Made by a program: the position numbers and the translations under genes. From Eubacteriales bacterium (GTDB taxonomy: Bacteria > Bacillota > Clostridia > Lachnospirales > Lachnospiraceae), in contig JAUNOK010000011.1 in NCBI GenBank assembly GCA_030537195.1, positions 22,779 to 86,778 of the forward strand: a DNA stretch of 64,000 bases. The letters run 5' to 3'. How positions within the stretch are numbered: the stretch's first letter is position 1; the number at the start of each line of letters is the position of its first letter. Below are positions 16,602 through 24,264 of the stretch, piece by piece. Below the pieces are notes generated by a model, which saw only the letters and a program-made list of their open reading frames with translations, searched no databases and was not told where the DNA came from.

Positions 16602-17675
16602 TTACGATAACACTTCTGCTATTAAATCAATATTCTTTTTTATCTCTGCAACAATCAGCTTACTTATAAATTCGAAATCAATCCGTTCATCCATATCACA
16701 ATATATCTTTTCGTACTCTTTAGCCTTATTCTCATCTTTATCCTTGAACCTGGCCTTTCCAACAATGTACATAAAAGAATTAGCAACCTTTGGATATGCA
16801 CTATTTTCAATAATATAGAAATCTTCCGGCTTACTTTCCATATCCAACTTTAATTTTTCCATATTTCCCACAAATTCATTTACTACTTCCGGGAAATGTT
16901 CTTTTATATACATAAGATTCTTATTAAGTGCAGTTGCACTCTTGATAGCAAGCTGTTTTTCTTCCGGATTCTTGTATTTATCATAATCTTCTTCTGGCAC
17001 ATTTTCTCCTGAAATCGATTTTTCAAGCTCATTAAGCCAGTAAAAATGTTCTTTCAGATTATCAGGAAACATAAAATATGTTGAAAACTCATGATCTATC
17101 ATAGGTGCAAGTTTAATTATTCTGTCATCTTCATCACATATGAATGCCACATTTTCATAATGGTAATTCTGGTCGCCCTTTAACACTGACACCAGAACAT
17201 GTCGTGCAAGATCACAGGCAACGCCCTCATGCTCTTTGAAAAAATCGGACATAAAAATGTCAGTATAATCATAAAACATCATACAGTAATTAATATAATT
17301 ATCTATATCCACATGTTTATCAGGATTACTTCTGAAAAATTCCAGCAGATTCTTAAGTTTCTGCCCTTCGTCATATATAACAGGCACCGTTGTTCCATAA
17401 TCATGATATTTTGGCTGTCCCGCCTCATATCCTCTGCATAACGCCAGCTGATAAACAGGCGCAGCCATAAAATATTTATCAATCACATGCGACCAGAACA
17501 CTTCTGAATAGGCATACATTGGTGTCGTGAATGGCTTTGACTTGGAAAGTGGCTTGAATATCTGATTGCCCTCAAACACCGGGAAATGCTTCTCACCCTT
17601 AACCACTCCCACAGCTTCTGCACTGAGATTATATATCCTGTTATTATAAATGTATTCTTTAACTGGAAACTCCAT
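16602..17675 (-). CDS. HipA-like kinase-fold protein
   Basis: I recognise only a HipA/CtkA-like kinase pattern in this 357-residue protein. KPLSKSK (41-47) could hold the nucleotide-binding lysine. AYSEVFWSHVI (55-65) matches the family's SEVxAS helix. GDQNYHYEN (167-175) sits where HipA has NxDxHxxN, and LAPMIDHEFST (189-199) sits where the metal-binding Asp of PLYD lies. The catalytic Asp of xDxH reads Asn here, so activity is uncertain. No HipB-like antitoxin is adjacent. It follows the PTS-IIC-like gene by 35 bp and is probably co-transcribed. Assignment is tentative. Confidence 0.6.
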   Translation of the reverse strand: MEFPVKEYIYNNRIYNLSAEAVGVVKGEKHFPVFEGNQIFKPLSKSKPFTTPMYAYSEVFWSHVIDKYFMAAPVYQLALCRGYEAGQPKYHDYGTTVPVIYDEGQKLKNLLEFFRSNPDKHVDIDNYINYCMMFYDYTDIFMSDFFKEHEGVACDLARHVLVSVLKGDQNYHYENVAFICDEDDRIIKLAPMIDHEFSTYFMFPDNLKEHFYWLNELEKSISGENVPEEDYDKYKNPEEKQLAIKSATALNKNLMYIKEHFPEVVNEFVGNMEKLKLDMESKPEDFYIIENSAYPKVANSFMYIVGKARFKDKDENKAKEYEKIYCDMDERIDFEFISKLIVAEIKKNIDLIAEVLS

Positions 17676-17710
17676 ACTGCCTCTCTTCTCCCCTGATACA
17701 ATCCTGTAAA

Positions 17711-18805
17711 TTAAGAAAGTTTCATATCTCCATCTTTAACCCAGCCAATCTTCTTAAGAAGCATATTAATAAGCGGGCAGAGAACTGCTGGCAGAACGAA
17801 TGATATAAGTATCATTCCAGCCCAGTCAAATCCTGTAATTGCAGCCTTAGTTCCATTAGCAATATCATTTACCCAGCCGGAATACACACCAATCTGACCG
17901 ACAAATCCGCAAGTTCCCATACCAGATGATACAGGAGTGCCATTCATCTGCAGTTTGAACAGGCATGTTGCCATAGGACCTGTAATTACAGATGTAACTA
18001 TAGGTGCAATCCATATACGCGGATTCTTAATAATATTTCCCATCTGAAGCATTGACGTACCTATCCCCTGAGAAACAAGTCCGCCCCAGCGGTTCTCCTT
18101 GAATGACATAACTGCAAAACCAACCATCTGCGCACAACAACCTGCAACTGCTGCTCCACCTGCAAGTCCTGTAAGTCCAAATGCAGCGCATATAGCTGCT
18201 GATGATATAGGAAGTGTAAGCGCAATTCCAACAAGTACTGATACTACAATTCCCATAAGGAAAGGCTGGAGATTAGTTGCAAGCATAATAAGTTCACCAA
18301 TCTTCATTGCTGCTTTTCCCAAAGCCGGCGCGATAAGAGCCGCAACTCCTGTTCCAACACCTATAGTAACAAGCGGTGTAATAAGAATATCAATCTTAGT
18401 TTCCTTAGAAATCATTTTACCTGCTTCTGCTGCAATGATTGCAACAAAATATACTGCAAGCGGACCGCCTGCCCCGCCAAGTGCATTAGACGCAAATCCA
18501 ACTGTTATAAGTGAAAACAACACAAGTGGAGGGCATTTCAGCGCATAACCAATTGCAACCGCCATTGCCGGTCCGCTCATTGCTGATGCAAGCCCTCCAA
18601 CTGTATAATTCACACCACTTACCGTTGCCACAGTATCAGTAAGAAAACCAATATGTAACTGTGTTCCAAGTGTATTAAGAATTGTTCCTATAAGCAGCGA
18701 GCAGAACAATCCCTGCGCCATCGCCCCCAGCGCATCAATACCATACCTTTTAACTGAAACTTCAATATCTTTACGTTTCAGAAAAGCCTTAAATTTCTCC
18801 CACAT
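17711..18805 (-). CDS. PTS EIIC-like membrane transporter (EIIC_2 family)
   Basis: This 364-residue, very hydrophobic protein has about nine to ten membrane segments and the glycine- and alanine-rich style of the PTS_EIIC_2 family (GGLASAMSGPAMAVAIGYAL, GGPLAVYFVAIIAAEAGK, GLTGLAGGAAVAGCCAQ). Members occur without linked EIIA or EIIB domains, and none is encoded here, so the substrate and even PTS-dependence are unknown. The HipA-like gene follows 35 bp downstream. An in-frame ATG at 18805 has a GAGGTT-like ribosome site. Confidence 0.85.
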   Translation of the reverse strand: MWEKFKAFLKRKDIEVSVKRYGIDALGAMAQGLFCSLLIGTILNTLGTQLHIGFLTDTVATVSGVNYTVGGLASAMSGPAMAVAIGYALKCPPLVLFSLITVGFASNALGGAGGPLAVYFVAIIAAEAGKMISKETKIDILITPLVTIGVGTGVAALIAPALGKAAMKIGELIMLATNLQPFLMGIVVSVLVGIALTLPISSAAICAAFGLTGLAGGAAVAGCCAQMVGFAVMSFKENRWGGLVSQGIGTSMLQMGNIIKNPRIWIAPIVTSVITGPMATCLFKLQMNGTPVSSGMGTCGFVGQIGVYSGWVNDIANGTKAAITGFDWAGMILISFVLPAVLCPLINMLLKKIGWVKDGDMKLS

Positions 18806-18906
18806 AAATAAACCTCACTTTTGTAAATTTTCATCATGATAGCATATTATGTGGGATTTGTGAATTGTTCTATTCTGATTATAAATTAATTATCAATTAA
18901 TGTTTA

Positions 18907-19083
18907 TCAGAATGTAATGCTGCCTATTATTCCGTTCATTTTCCCAAGAGCTGATTTTCTTTCTCTTATAGCTCTCTCTAAAGACATTTTTTCATAAGAT
19001 GTCCCTTTAAGCTCTTCTATTGTCCATTCATCCCCTAAATCAGCCATCTCATCAATAAAAATTTCCTTTTCATTTTCTTTCAT
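18907..19083 (-). CDS. Small acidic protein of unknown function
   Basis: I do not recognise this 58-residue protein. I place the start at the ATG at 19083 because GGAGA lies about 10 nt upstream; a longer frame from 19131 would overlap the lipoprotein gene. The peptide is charged and helical (EKEIFIDEMADLGDEWTIEELKG, cited in part, then SLERAIRERKSALGKMNG). It has no signal peptide or membrane segment. It follows the FxLYD-type lipoprotein and MerR genes on the same strand and probably belongs to that operon. Confidence 0.6.
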   Translation of the reverse strand: MKENEKEIFIDEMADLGDEWTIEELKGTSYEKMSLERAIRERKSALGKMNGIIGSITF

Positions 19084-19124
19084 AACTATATATTCTCCAT
19101 TCTTTATTATTACAAATATTATAA

Positions 19125-19904
19125 CTACCACTGCTGTGCCAATAACTCGATTGAGTCATGATCTGGCCAATCCGTTGAATAATACTTATACTCAAACGGA
19201 GTATTTTGTCCAATCTTTAGATCATGCACATAAGTTGTATCTACATATACAATTTTCCCATCCTTCAACAGGCTTACTGTTAATGTCACATTATCCACAT
19301 CTGAGGAGAAATTATTCATAATTTCTCCTGTAATCTTTTTGCTGTATCTTTCACTTATTTCTGATACATTAGTAAATGAAAAATCTGAGCTCAATGAATT
19401 TTCTTTTCTGATAGAATCTGTAACATTGATATAATCAGTGGTCACATTTAATTCAATCTTACAATCATCTGTATAATTAGAAACTCCAATTGACTCAATC
19501 ATTACAACTGTATCACCTGGCATAATATAGCTACATGTATCATAATCCGTAGCTAATATTGTTCCATCCGAACTCTTAACCGTTACTGTAAGCTTTGGAT
19601 ATTCTGCCATTTTGGCATCATTTGGATTATGTACTTTTGCATATGCATCAAGATATGTCGTTTCCCCTATTCTTGACGATTCAAAATATCCTGAGTCTAT
19701 TATTTCTAATTCTTTCTTCTCACTTTCTGATGCGTTTGAATTAGATACACCAAATATTGATGTGCCAACAGCTGACTTAGAATTTTCCTCTTCCATTACA
19801 TTTTCAGACTGGTTACCCATGTTGTTCCCACCAGCTTTTCCACATCCTGCCAAACATGACAGACACACAACCATTGTCACACAATAGATCATAAACTTTC
19901 TCAT
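19125..19904 (-). CDS. FxLYD-like lipoprotein
   Basis: A 259-residue exported lipoprotein with signal peptide and lipobox SCLAGC (Cys at about residue 21). After a polar linker, residues about 65-160 form a beta-rich domain with the FxLYD-style pattern: Y-x-x-V-HNPND, PKLTVTVKSSDGTIL, and PGDTVVM. A second beta region (170-259) includes GEIMNNFSSDVDNVTLTV, again of this type. FxLYD domains are extracellular and of unknown function. It follows the MerR regulator by 4 bp, so its expression is probably controlled by that regulator. Confidence 0.8.
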   Translation of the reverse strand: MRKFMIYCVTMVVCLSCLAGCGKAGGNNMGNQSENVMEEENSKSAVGTSIFGVSNSNASESEKKELEIIDSGYFESSRIGETTYLDAYAKVHNPNDAKMAEYPKLTVTVKSSDGTILATDYDTCSYIMPGDTVVMIESIGVSNYTDDCKIELNVTTDYINVTDSIRKENSLSSDFSFTNVSEISERYSKKITGEIMNNFSSDVDNVTLTVSLLKDGKIVYVDTTYVHDLKIGQNTPFEYKYYSTDWPDHDSIELLAQQW

Positions 19905-19908
19905 AATT

Positions 19909-20262
19909 TTACCTCCTTAACTCAGCCTCAAATCTTTTTAATAATTGTTCTGCCATCTCAATAAGTTCTGCTGTTTCTGACTGATTATCATACATATTAT
20001 TAATCTTTTCTTTAAGAATTCTTACCTGCTCATCTACTGTCATGTATTCAAGCTTCGCAATCTCTGATAATCTGTATCCAAACCTCTGATACAATCTTAT
20101 CTTTTTAATCTTTTTTACTGCAGCATCATCATATAGCAGGTAACCATACTTATTCTTTGTAGTTGCTTTAACCAAGCCATAGTTTTCATATGTCTGCACA
20201 ATCTTTCTTGTCACTCCTGTTTCCTTGCATACTTCTTTAAGTGTCATTAAATCATTCCTCAT
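19909..20262 (-). CDS. MerR-family transcriptional regulator
   Basis: The 117-residue protein has the MerR winged helix at residues 5-70 (TLKEVCKETGVTRKIVQTYENYGL, cited in part; YGYLLYDDAAVKKIKKIRLYQRFGYRL) and a C-terminal coiled coil (85-117). The effector domain is minimal, with no cysteine cluster. MerR proteins untwist promoters with long spacers. Such a promoter-dyad lies directly upstream at 20275-20310, so it is probably autoregulated. The lipoprotein gene downstream is 4 bp away. The inducing signal is unknown. Confidence 0.92.
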   Translation of the reverse strand: MRNDLMTLKEVCKETGVTRKIVQTYENYGLVKATTKNKYGYLLYDDAAVKKIKKIRLYQRFGYRLSEIAKLEYMTVDEQVRILKEKINNMYDNQSETAELIEMAEQLLKRFEAELRR

Positions 20263-20280
20263 AGGCCCTCCTTTAACCTA

Positions 20281-20303
20281 TGACTGCTCCAACGGAGCAG
20301 TCA
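20281..20303. promoter_or_regulatory. MerR-type operator dyad in its own promoter
   Basis: TGACTGCTCC and GGAGCAGTCA are perfect 10-bp inverted repeats around three bases. On the minus strand the dyad lies between TTGACT (-35) and TAGGTT (-10), the position typical of MerR-family activation, about 20-40 bp before the merR start. Confidence 0.8.
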
Positions 20304-20388
20304 AATGGTTTTTACAAAAAAATTTATTTTCATAAAAGGCCATGTAAATTTCGCGAAAAATGATTATGATGATGTATGTTAAGGCATG

Positions 20389-20432
20389 AAAAAAGCAACA
20401 ATCTGTCTTATTTTACAGATTGTTGCTTTTTT
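20389..20432 (-). terminator. Terminator of the DUF4230 operon
   Basis: AAAAAAGCAACAATCTGT pairs perfectly with ACAGATTGTTGCTTTTTT around an 8-nt loop, 25 bp after the DUF4230 stop. Confidence 0.92.
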
Positions 20433-20457
20433 ACTTATTTTACATTCAACAAAAACA

Positions 20458-21093
20458 TTAGTCAGTCGAATTATGAACTGTCTTCCATTCAATTGTAAAT
20501 ATTGTTCCAGTTGTCTCTCCTAATTTATTAATATAATTTTCTATCAATTTCTTTGCTCTGTCTTGGGCATTTGCAAAAAGACTTGGATCATTCTCTATTT
20601 CTTCCCTAATATCTTTCTGTGCATTATTCACAGCATTAGTAACATCTTTTCCCTCAATTGGATTACTATTCCACGAATCTGATTCTTTAACTGTATTGCT
20701 AACTGATTCTGAATCTAGCTTTATGCTTAATATCTCCGCTTCTGGCATATAAATAGTAATATTAGTTCCATCTACATCCATACTTCCCCTTGACATATCA
20801 ACACCTATTTTTACAGTTCCATCATATTCAACCCAGAAACTCCTGTCTGACTCTCCTAAATGTGATATTCCCGTTCCAGCACTTTTCTTCGATTTTGCTA
20901 CATTATGATAATAACATTCTAATGTGGCAAGTTTACAGATAGATCTTATTTGTAACAAATCTGGCTTCTTTACTTCAACATCTTCCTGAGATACATCTGT
21001 TGAAACATTGCTCGTATTTGCCTCGTCTCCACAACCGCATAACAAAGAGATTAACATTATTAAAATAAATAAAATCAAATTTCCTTTCTTCAT
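20458..21093 (-). CDS. DUF4230-domain lipoprotein
   Basis: This 211-residue protein has a signal peptide with lipobox LLCGC and then a DUF4230-like domain (residues about 45-200). The domain shows ICKLATLECYYHNVAKS, a WVEYDGTVKIGVDM strand and the TIYMPEAEIL segment. The start at 21093 is chosen because GGAGGGA lies 5 nt upstream; the frame upstream only covers that ribosome site. The function of DUF4230 is unknown. It is 12 bp after a second DUF4230 gene with a membrane anchor, so the two probably form a pair on the cell surface. Confidence 0.85.
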   Translation of the reverse strand: MKKGNLILFILIMLISLLCGCGDEANTSNVSTDVSQEDVEVKKPDLLQIRSICKLATLECYYHNVAKSKKSAGTGISHLGESDRSFWVEYDGTVKIGVDMSRGSMDVDGTNITIYMPEAEILSIKLDSESVSNTVKESDSWNSNPIEGKDVTNAVNNAQKDIREEIENDPSLFANAQDRAKKLIENYINKLGETTGTIFTIEWKTVHNSTD

Positions 21094-21105
21094 ATCTCCC
21101 TCCAC

Positions 21106-21795
21106 TTATCTTATCGTAACAGTATATTCTGAATCAATCTGTTCTACCCATGGTTCCACCAATGCTTCAATAACCTGTTTAGCATTCTCCTTTGCCATAT
21201 TCAGAAGTTTTGGTTCAGTTGACGCTTTTTCATCTAACTCAGACTGACATTCAGAATATGCTTCCTGAAAATTATTTTCATTTTTATATTTATTCTTTGT
21301 ATAAATATACTCCAGTGTACCTGCATCAACAACAGTGTCTTGAATAGTTACATCCGGCACTGTTATAATAATTTCCTTTGGATTATCGGATATATCAATT
21401 TTAATATCATTAAAATTGATTCCTGCTGTTATTTTCCCGTTATATGCCACATAATATTTTAGCGTTTTACCATCAGAATCATACACATGTGCAACAGCAT
21501 TATAAATATAATCTACTGTTTGCAATTCATTGATTTCAAACACATCCTTAATTGTAGATTCTGTTATTGTTGTTACCTTACCTTCTGACCCAATAATATT
21601 ATCTTTCACAAAATCTTTGGAATTTTTTGAAAAGCTTGAAAATATACTTCCTAATTTCAATTTTGACACTATAAAGAAAGCTATAATTACAATTACGCCA
21701 ATACCAATTAATGAACTTACAAATTTAAACAAATATTTTTTCTTTCTACAATTATTTTCATTCATGATTACATTCTCTTCTTTTTGTTCTTTCAT
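21106..21795 (-). CDS. DUF4230-domain membrane protein
   Basis: This 229-residue protein has a short basic N-terminus, one membrane helix (about 22-45: FVSSLIGIGVIVIIAFFIV) and an external DUF4230-like domain (about 60-229: INELQTVDYIYNAVAHVYD, YYVAYNGKITAGI, IIITVPDVTIQDT). It is a paralogue of the lipoprotein downstream; both share the same order of strands and the VAYNG/VEYDG turn. AAGGAG precedes the ATG. Function unknown. The pair has its own terminator but no recognisable partner genes. Confidence 0.85.
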   Translation of the reverse strand: MKEQKEENVIMNENNCRKKKYLFKFVSSLIGIGVIVIIAFFIVSKLKLGSIFSSFSKNSKDFVKDNIIGSEGKVTTITESTIKDVFEINELQTVDYIYNAVAHVYDSDGKTLKYYVAYNGKITAGINFNDIKIDISDNPKEIIITVPDVTIQDTVVDAGTLEYIYTKNKYKNENNFQEAYSECQSELDEKASTEPKLLNMAKENAKQVIEALVEPWVEQIDSEYTVTIR

Positions 21796-22082
21796 AATCT
21801 TCTCCTTTGAAAATATACAATATTCTTATATTTCTATTACGTGCTAAAACAGTAAGTATTATTTTCTTATTTTTATTCTCTGAGATTATATCTATTTTTA
21901 ATTAAATTAGCAATATAATAACCTTCTGCTAAATTAGATTTCTATTTTCACATATTCTACTCGGTTATTCATCTTCCATCATATATTACTTATTTAACCT
22001 GATACCTATCAATAGTCGCATTTTACAACTTCTTATAGGTAAATTTCCAGTTCAATCATCATGTTTGAACCAGCACACCATC

Positions 22083-22128
22083 AAAAAAGCCTATAAGATG
22101 TTTCAACAAAACAATCTTATAGGCTTTT
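22083..22128 (-). terminator. Intrinsic terminator of the fru-pts operon (distal)
   Basis: AAAAGCCTATAAGAT and ATCTTATAGGCTTTT form a perfect 15-bp stem, followed on the minus strand by TTTTTTGA. It is about 220 bp after the ptsI stop with no gene between, so the operon has a long 3'-UTR. Confidence 0.85.
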
Positions 22129-22255
22129 CAAGTCTAAATCTTCAATTTTCCTGCCAAAACTACCTATCAATCAACATAAAAAGTGTTTCTTATAGGATAA
22201 TGGCAATTTCTTGTAAATTTTCAAGCATTAGCACCTGCATTTTCCCCGCGTCAAA

Positions 22256-22286
22256 ATGCCAAATTGCTAAATCGACAATTCGGCAT
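22256..22286 (-). terminator. Possible proximal hairpin after ptsI
   Basis: On the minus strand ATGCCGAATTG pairs with CAATTTGGCAT (one G-T) followed by TTTTG, about 60 bp after the ptsI stop. The T-tract is short, so readthrough to the distal terminator is likely. Confidence 0.55.
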
Positions 22287-22347
22287 CACCAAATCACGCC
22301 GACGCAACAACGCAGTGATACCGCCAACACCCACAGCCAGCAGTCCA

Positions 22348-23973
22348 CTAACACACCCTAGTCTCACGAATCACCTTCCTAACAGCCAGCACCTTGCCGG
22401 CTGAAACCGAAAGCTCATCGACTCCCATTTTAAGGAATTCCTCTGTGAGTGTTGTGTCTGCACCGAGTTCACCGCAGATACCTACCCAGATGCCTTCTGC
22501 GTGTGCATTCTCGACAACCATTCTTATCATGGCAAGAACGGCTGGGTGATGTGCATCGTAGAAATCATCAAGCTTTGTATTCTGACGGTCAATAGCAAGT
22601 GTGTACTGAGTCAGGTCATTAGTTCCGATACTGAAGAAGTCAACCTTCTTGGCAAGCTGACGGCTCATCATTACTGCTGCCGGGGTCTCAATCATGATTC
22701 CAGTCTTAGGATTACCAAACTCAATTCCCTGCTCTCTAAGCTCAGCCTTCACTTCATCTTCAATAACCTTAATCTTATCAACTTCCTGCTCACTGATTAT
22801 CATAGGGTACATGATAGATATGTTGCCATATACACTTGCTCTGTAAAGTGCGCGGAGCTGGGTCTTGAATATCTCTGGTCTTGTAAGGCATATTCTGATT
22901 GCTCTAAGACCAAGTGCCGGATTATCCTCTTTATCAAGTCCGAAATAATCGCACTGCTTATCTGCACCTATATCAAGAGTTCTTATAATAACCGGTTTTC
23001 CTGCCATGCTTTCAGCTACAGTACGGTATATATTGAACTGTTCCTCTTCTGTTGGAAATGTATCAGATTCAAGATATATGAATTCACTTCGAAACAGTCC
23101 GATTCCTGCTGCATCATTAGCAATAACATTTGCAAGGTCTTTAATGTTACCAATATTAGAATAAAGTTTAATCTTCTTGCCATCTAAGGTCACATCTTCC
23201 TTGCCTTTAAGTTCCTGCAAAAGAGCTTTTTTCTCGTTGTCTTTGCGCTGTTCTTCCTGCATTGCTGACAGAGTTGCCTCATCAGGGTCAATGTATACAA
23301 CACCATTAGTTCCATCAACAACACCAAGCTTGCCATTAAGCGATTCATCAATAACAATATCAGAACCAATTAATGCAGGAATTCCCATTGTTCTTGCAAG
23401 AATCGCAGTATGGGAATTAACCGAACCCTTCTGTGTAACAAATGATAAAATCTTGCTCTTATCCATCTGGACTGTCTCTGATGGTGCCAGGTCCTCCGCT
23501 ACCATAATAACAGGCTCATCTGCATCAACACCACTTCCTGTATTTCCAGAAAGTATTCCTAACAGTCTTTCTGTAATATCCTTAACATCTGCTGCCCTTC
23601 CTCGCATATATTCGTCGTCCATAGCCGCAAACATCTGCGAAAAATTATCCCCTGTCTGGGCAATGGCATATTCTGCATTCACCATCTGACTCTCAATAAT
23701 ATGCTCAACAGATTCCTTATAATCGTCATCTTCAAGCATCATCTGATGAATCTCAAATATTGCCGCATTAGCCTCGCCTACTTCGCGAAGTGCTTTATCA
23801 TGAAGTTCCCCCAGTTGTTTAAAGGCTGTATCTATAGCTTCATAGTAACGGTTCTTCTCCGCTTCCACATCAGTAATCTTCACACGCTTAACCTGATGCT
23901 CGCCTTTCTCATAAACCATTATCTTACCTATAGCAATGCCTCCAAATACACTCTTTCCAGTATATTTATTCAT
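22348..23973 (-). CDS. ptsI: PTS enzyme I (phosphoenolpyruvate-protein phosphotransferase)
   Basis: The 541-residue cytoplasmic enzyme takes phosphate from PEP and passes it to HPr. The phosphohistidine motif SHTAILARTMGIPAL is near residue 190. The PEP-binding barrel has GLFRSEFIYL, the ALGLRAIRICL region, GIMIETPAAVMM and the catalytic Cys in GICGELG. I start at the ATG at 23973, which follows AGGAGG by 5 nt; a GTG two codons upstream lies in that site. It is the last gene of fruK-fruA-ptsH-ptsI, 16 bp after ptsH. Confidence 0.97.
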   Translation of the reverse strand: MNKYTGKSVFGGIAIGKIMVYEKGEHQVKRVKITDVEAEKNRYYEAIDTAFKQLGELHDKALREVGEANAAIFEIHQMMLEDDDYKESVEHIIESQMVNAEYAIAQTGDNFSQMFAAMDDEYMRGRAADVKDITERLLGILSGNTGSGVDADEPVIMVAEDLAPSETVQMDKSKILSFVTQKGSVNSHTAILARTMGIPALIGSDIVIDESLNGKLGVVDGTNGVVYIDPDEATLSAMQEEQRKDNEKKALLQELKGKEDVTLDGKKIKLYSNIGNIKDLANVIANDAAGIGLFRSEFIYLESDTFPTEEEQFNIYRTVAESMAGKPVIIRTLDIGADKQCDYFGLDKEDNPALGLRAIRICLTRPEIFKTQLRALYRASVYGNISIMYPMIISEQEVDKIKVIEDEVKAELREQGIEFGNPKTGIMIETPAAVMMSRQLAKKVDFFSIGTNDLTQYTLAIDRQNTKLDDFYDAHHPAVLAMIRMVVENAHAEGIWVGICGELGADTTLTEEFLKMGVDELSVSAGKVLAVRKVIRETRVC

Positions 23974-23989
23974 GCGCACCTCCTGACTG

Positions 23990-24247
23990 CTACATATTGC
24001 TCTTCATGAATTCTTCAATCTTAGCTGCTGCAGCCTCTTCATCTTCACCTTCTACAGTAATTGTAACTTCGTTACCGCATTTTACAGCAAGTGCCATAAT
24101 ACCGAAGATTTTCTTGCAGTCTCCTGACTTTCCATCCTTAGTAAGAGTAATCTTGCTGCTGAATTCCTTAGCTGCCTTTACAAGCTCTCCTGCTGGACGA
24201 GCGTGTATTCCTTCTGCATCTGTAATAACATACTTAAATTCCTTCAT
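23990..24247 (-). CDS. ptsH: Phosphocarrier HPr with lysine at the Ser46 position
   Basis: This 85-residue protein carries phosphate from EI to EIIA. His15 lies in GIHARPAG as expected. Aligned without gaps to Bacillus subtilis HPr, the regulatory segment KSIMGVM reads KKIFGIM, so position 46 is Lys, not Ser. HPr kinase could not phosphorylate it there. In low-GC Gram-positives Ser46-P drives CcpA-dependent carbon repression, so this HPr probably serves transport only. I start at the ATG at 24247 (AGGTGG upstream). It sits between fruA and ptsI. Confidence 0.95.
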   Translation of the reverse strand: MKEFKYVITDAEGIHARPAGELVKAAKEFSSKITLTKDGKSGDCKKIFGIMALAVKCGNEVTITVEGEDEEAAAAKIEEFMKSNM

Positions 24248-24264
24248 AATTAAATCCACCTTTC

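Larger units (their letters stand above)
21796..22347. other. Intergenic region with two hairpins, no gene seen
   Basis: This 552-bp gap holds no convincing gene. On the minus strand it is the 3' side of ptsI. A stem ATGCCGAATTG/CAATTTGGCAT lies at 22286-22256. A second, stronger terminator lies at 22128-22083. The octamer CTTATAGG appears several times between 22030 and 22195. AT-rich sequence at 21840-22000 probably holds the DUF4230 promoter, but I see no clear -35/-10 pair. Confidence 0.6.

Noticed and set aside
16602..17675. HipAB toxin-antitoxin pair
   Set aside because: No small helix-turn-helix antitoxin gene is adjacent; the neighbour is a permease and the catalytic Asp is changed.
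22501..23187. 228-residue plus-strand frame opposite ptsI
   Set aside because: ptsI is unmistakable on the other strand; the antisense protein shows no family pattern and no start signal.
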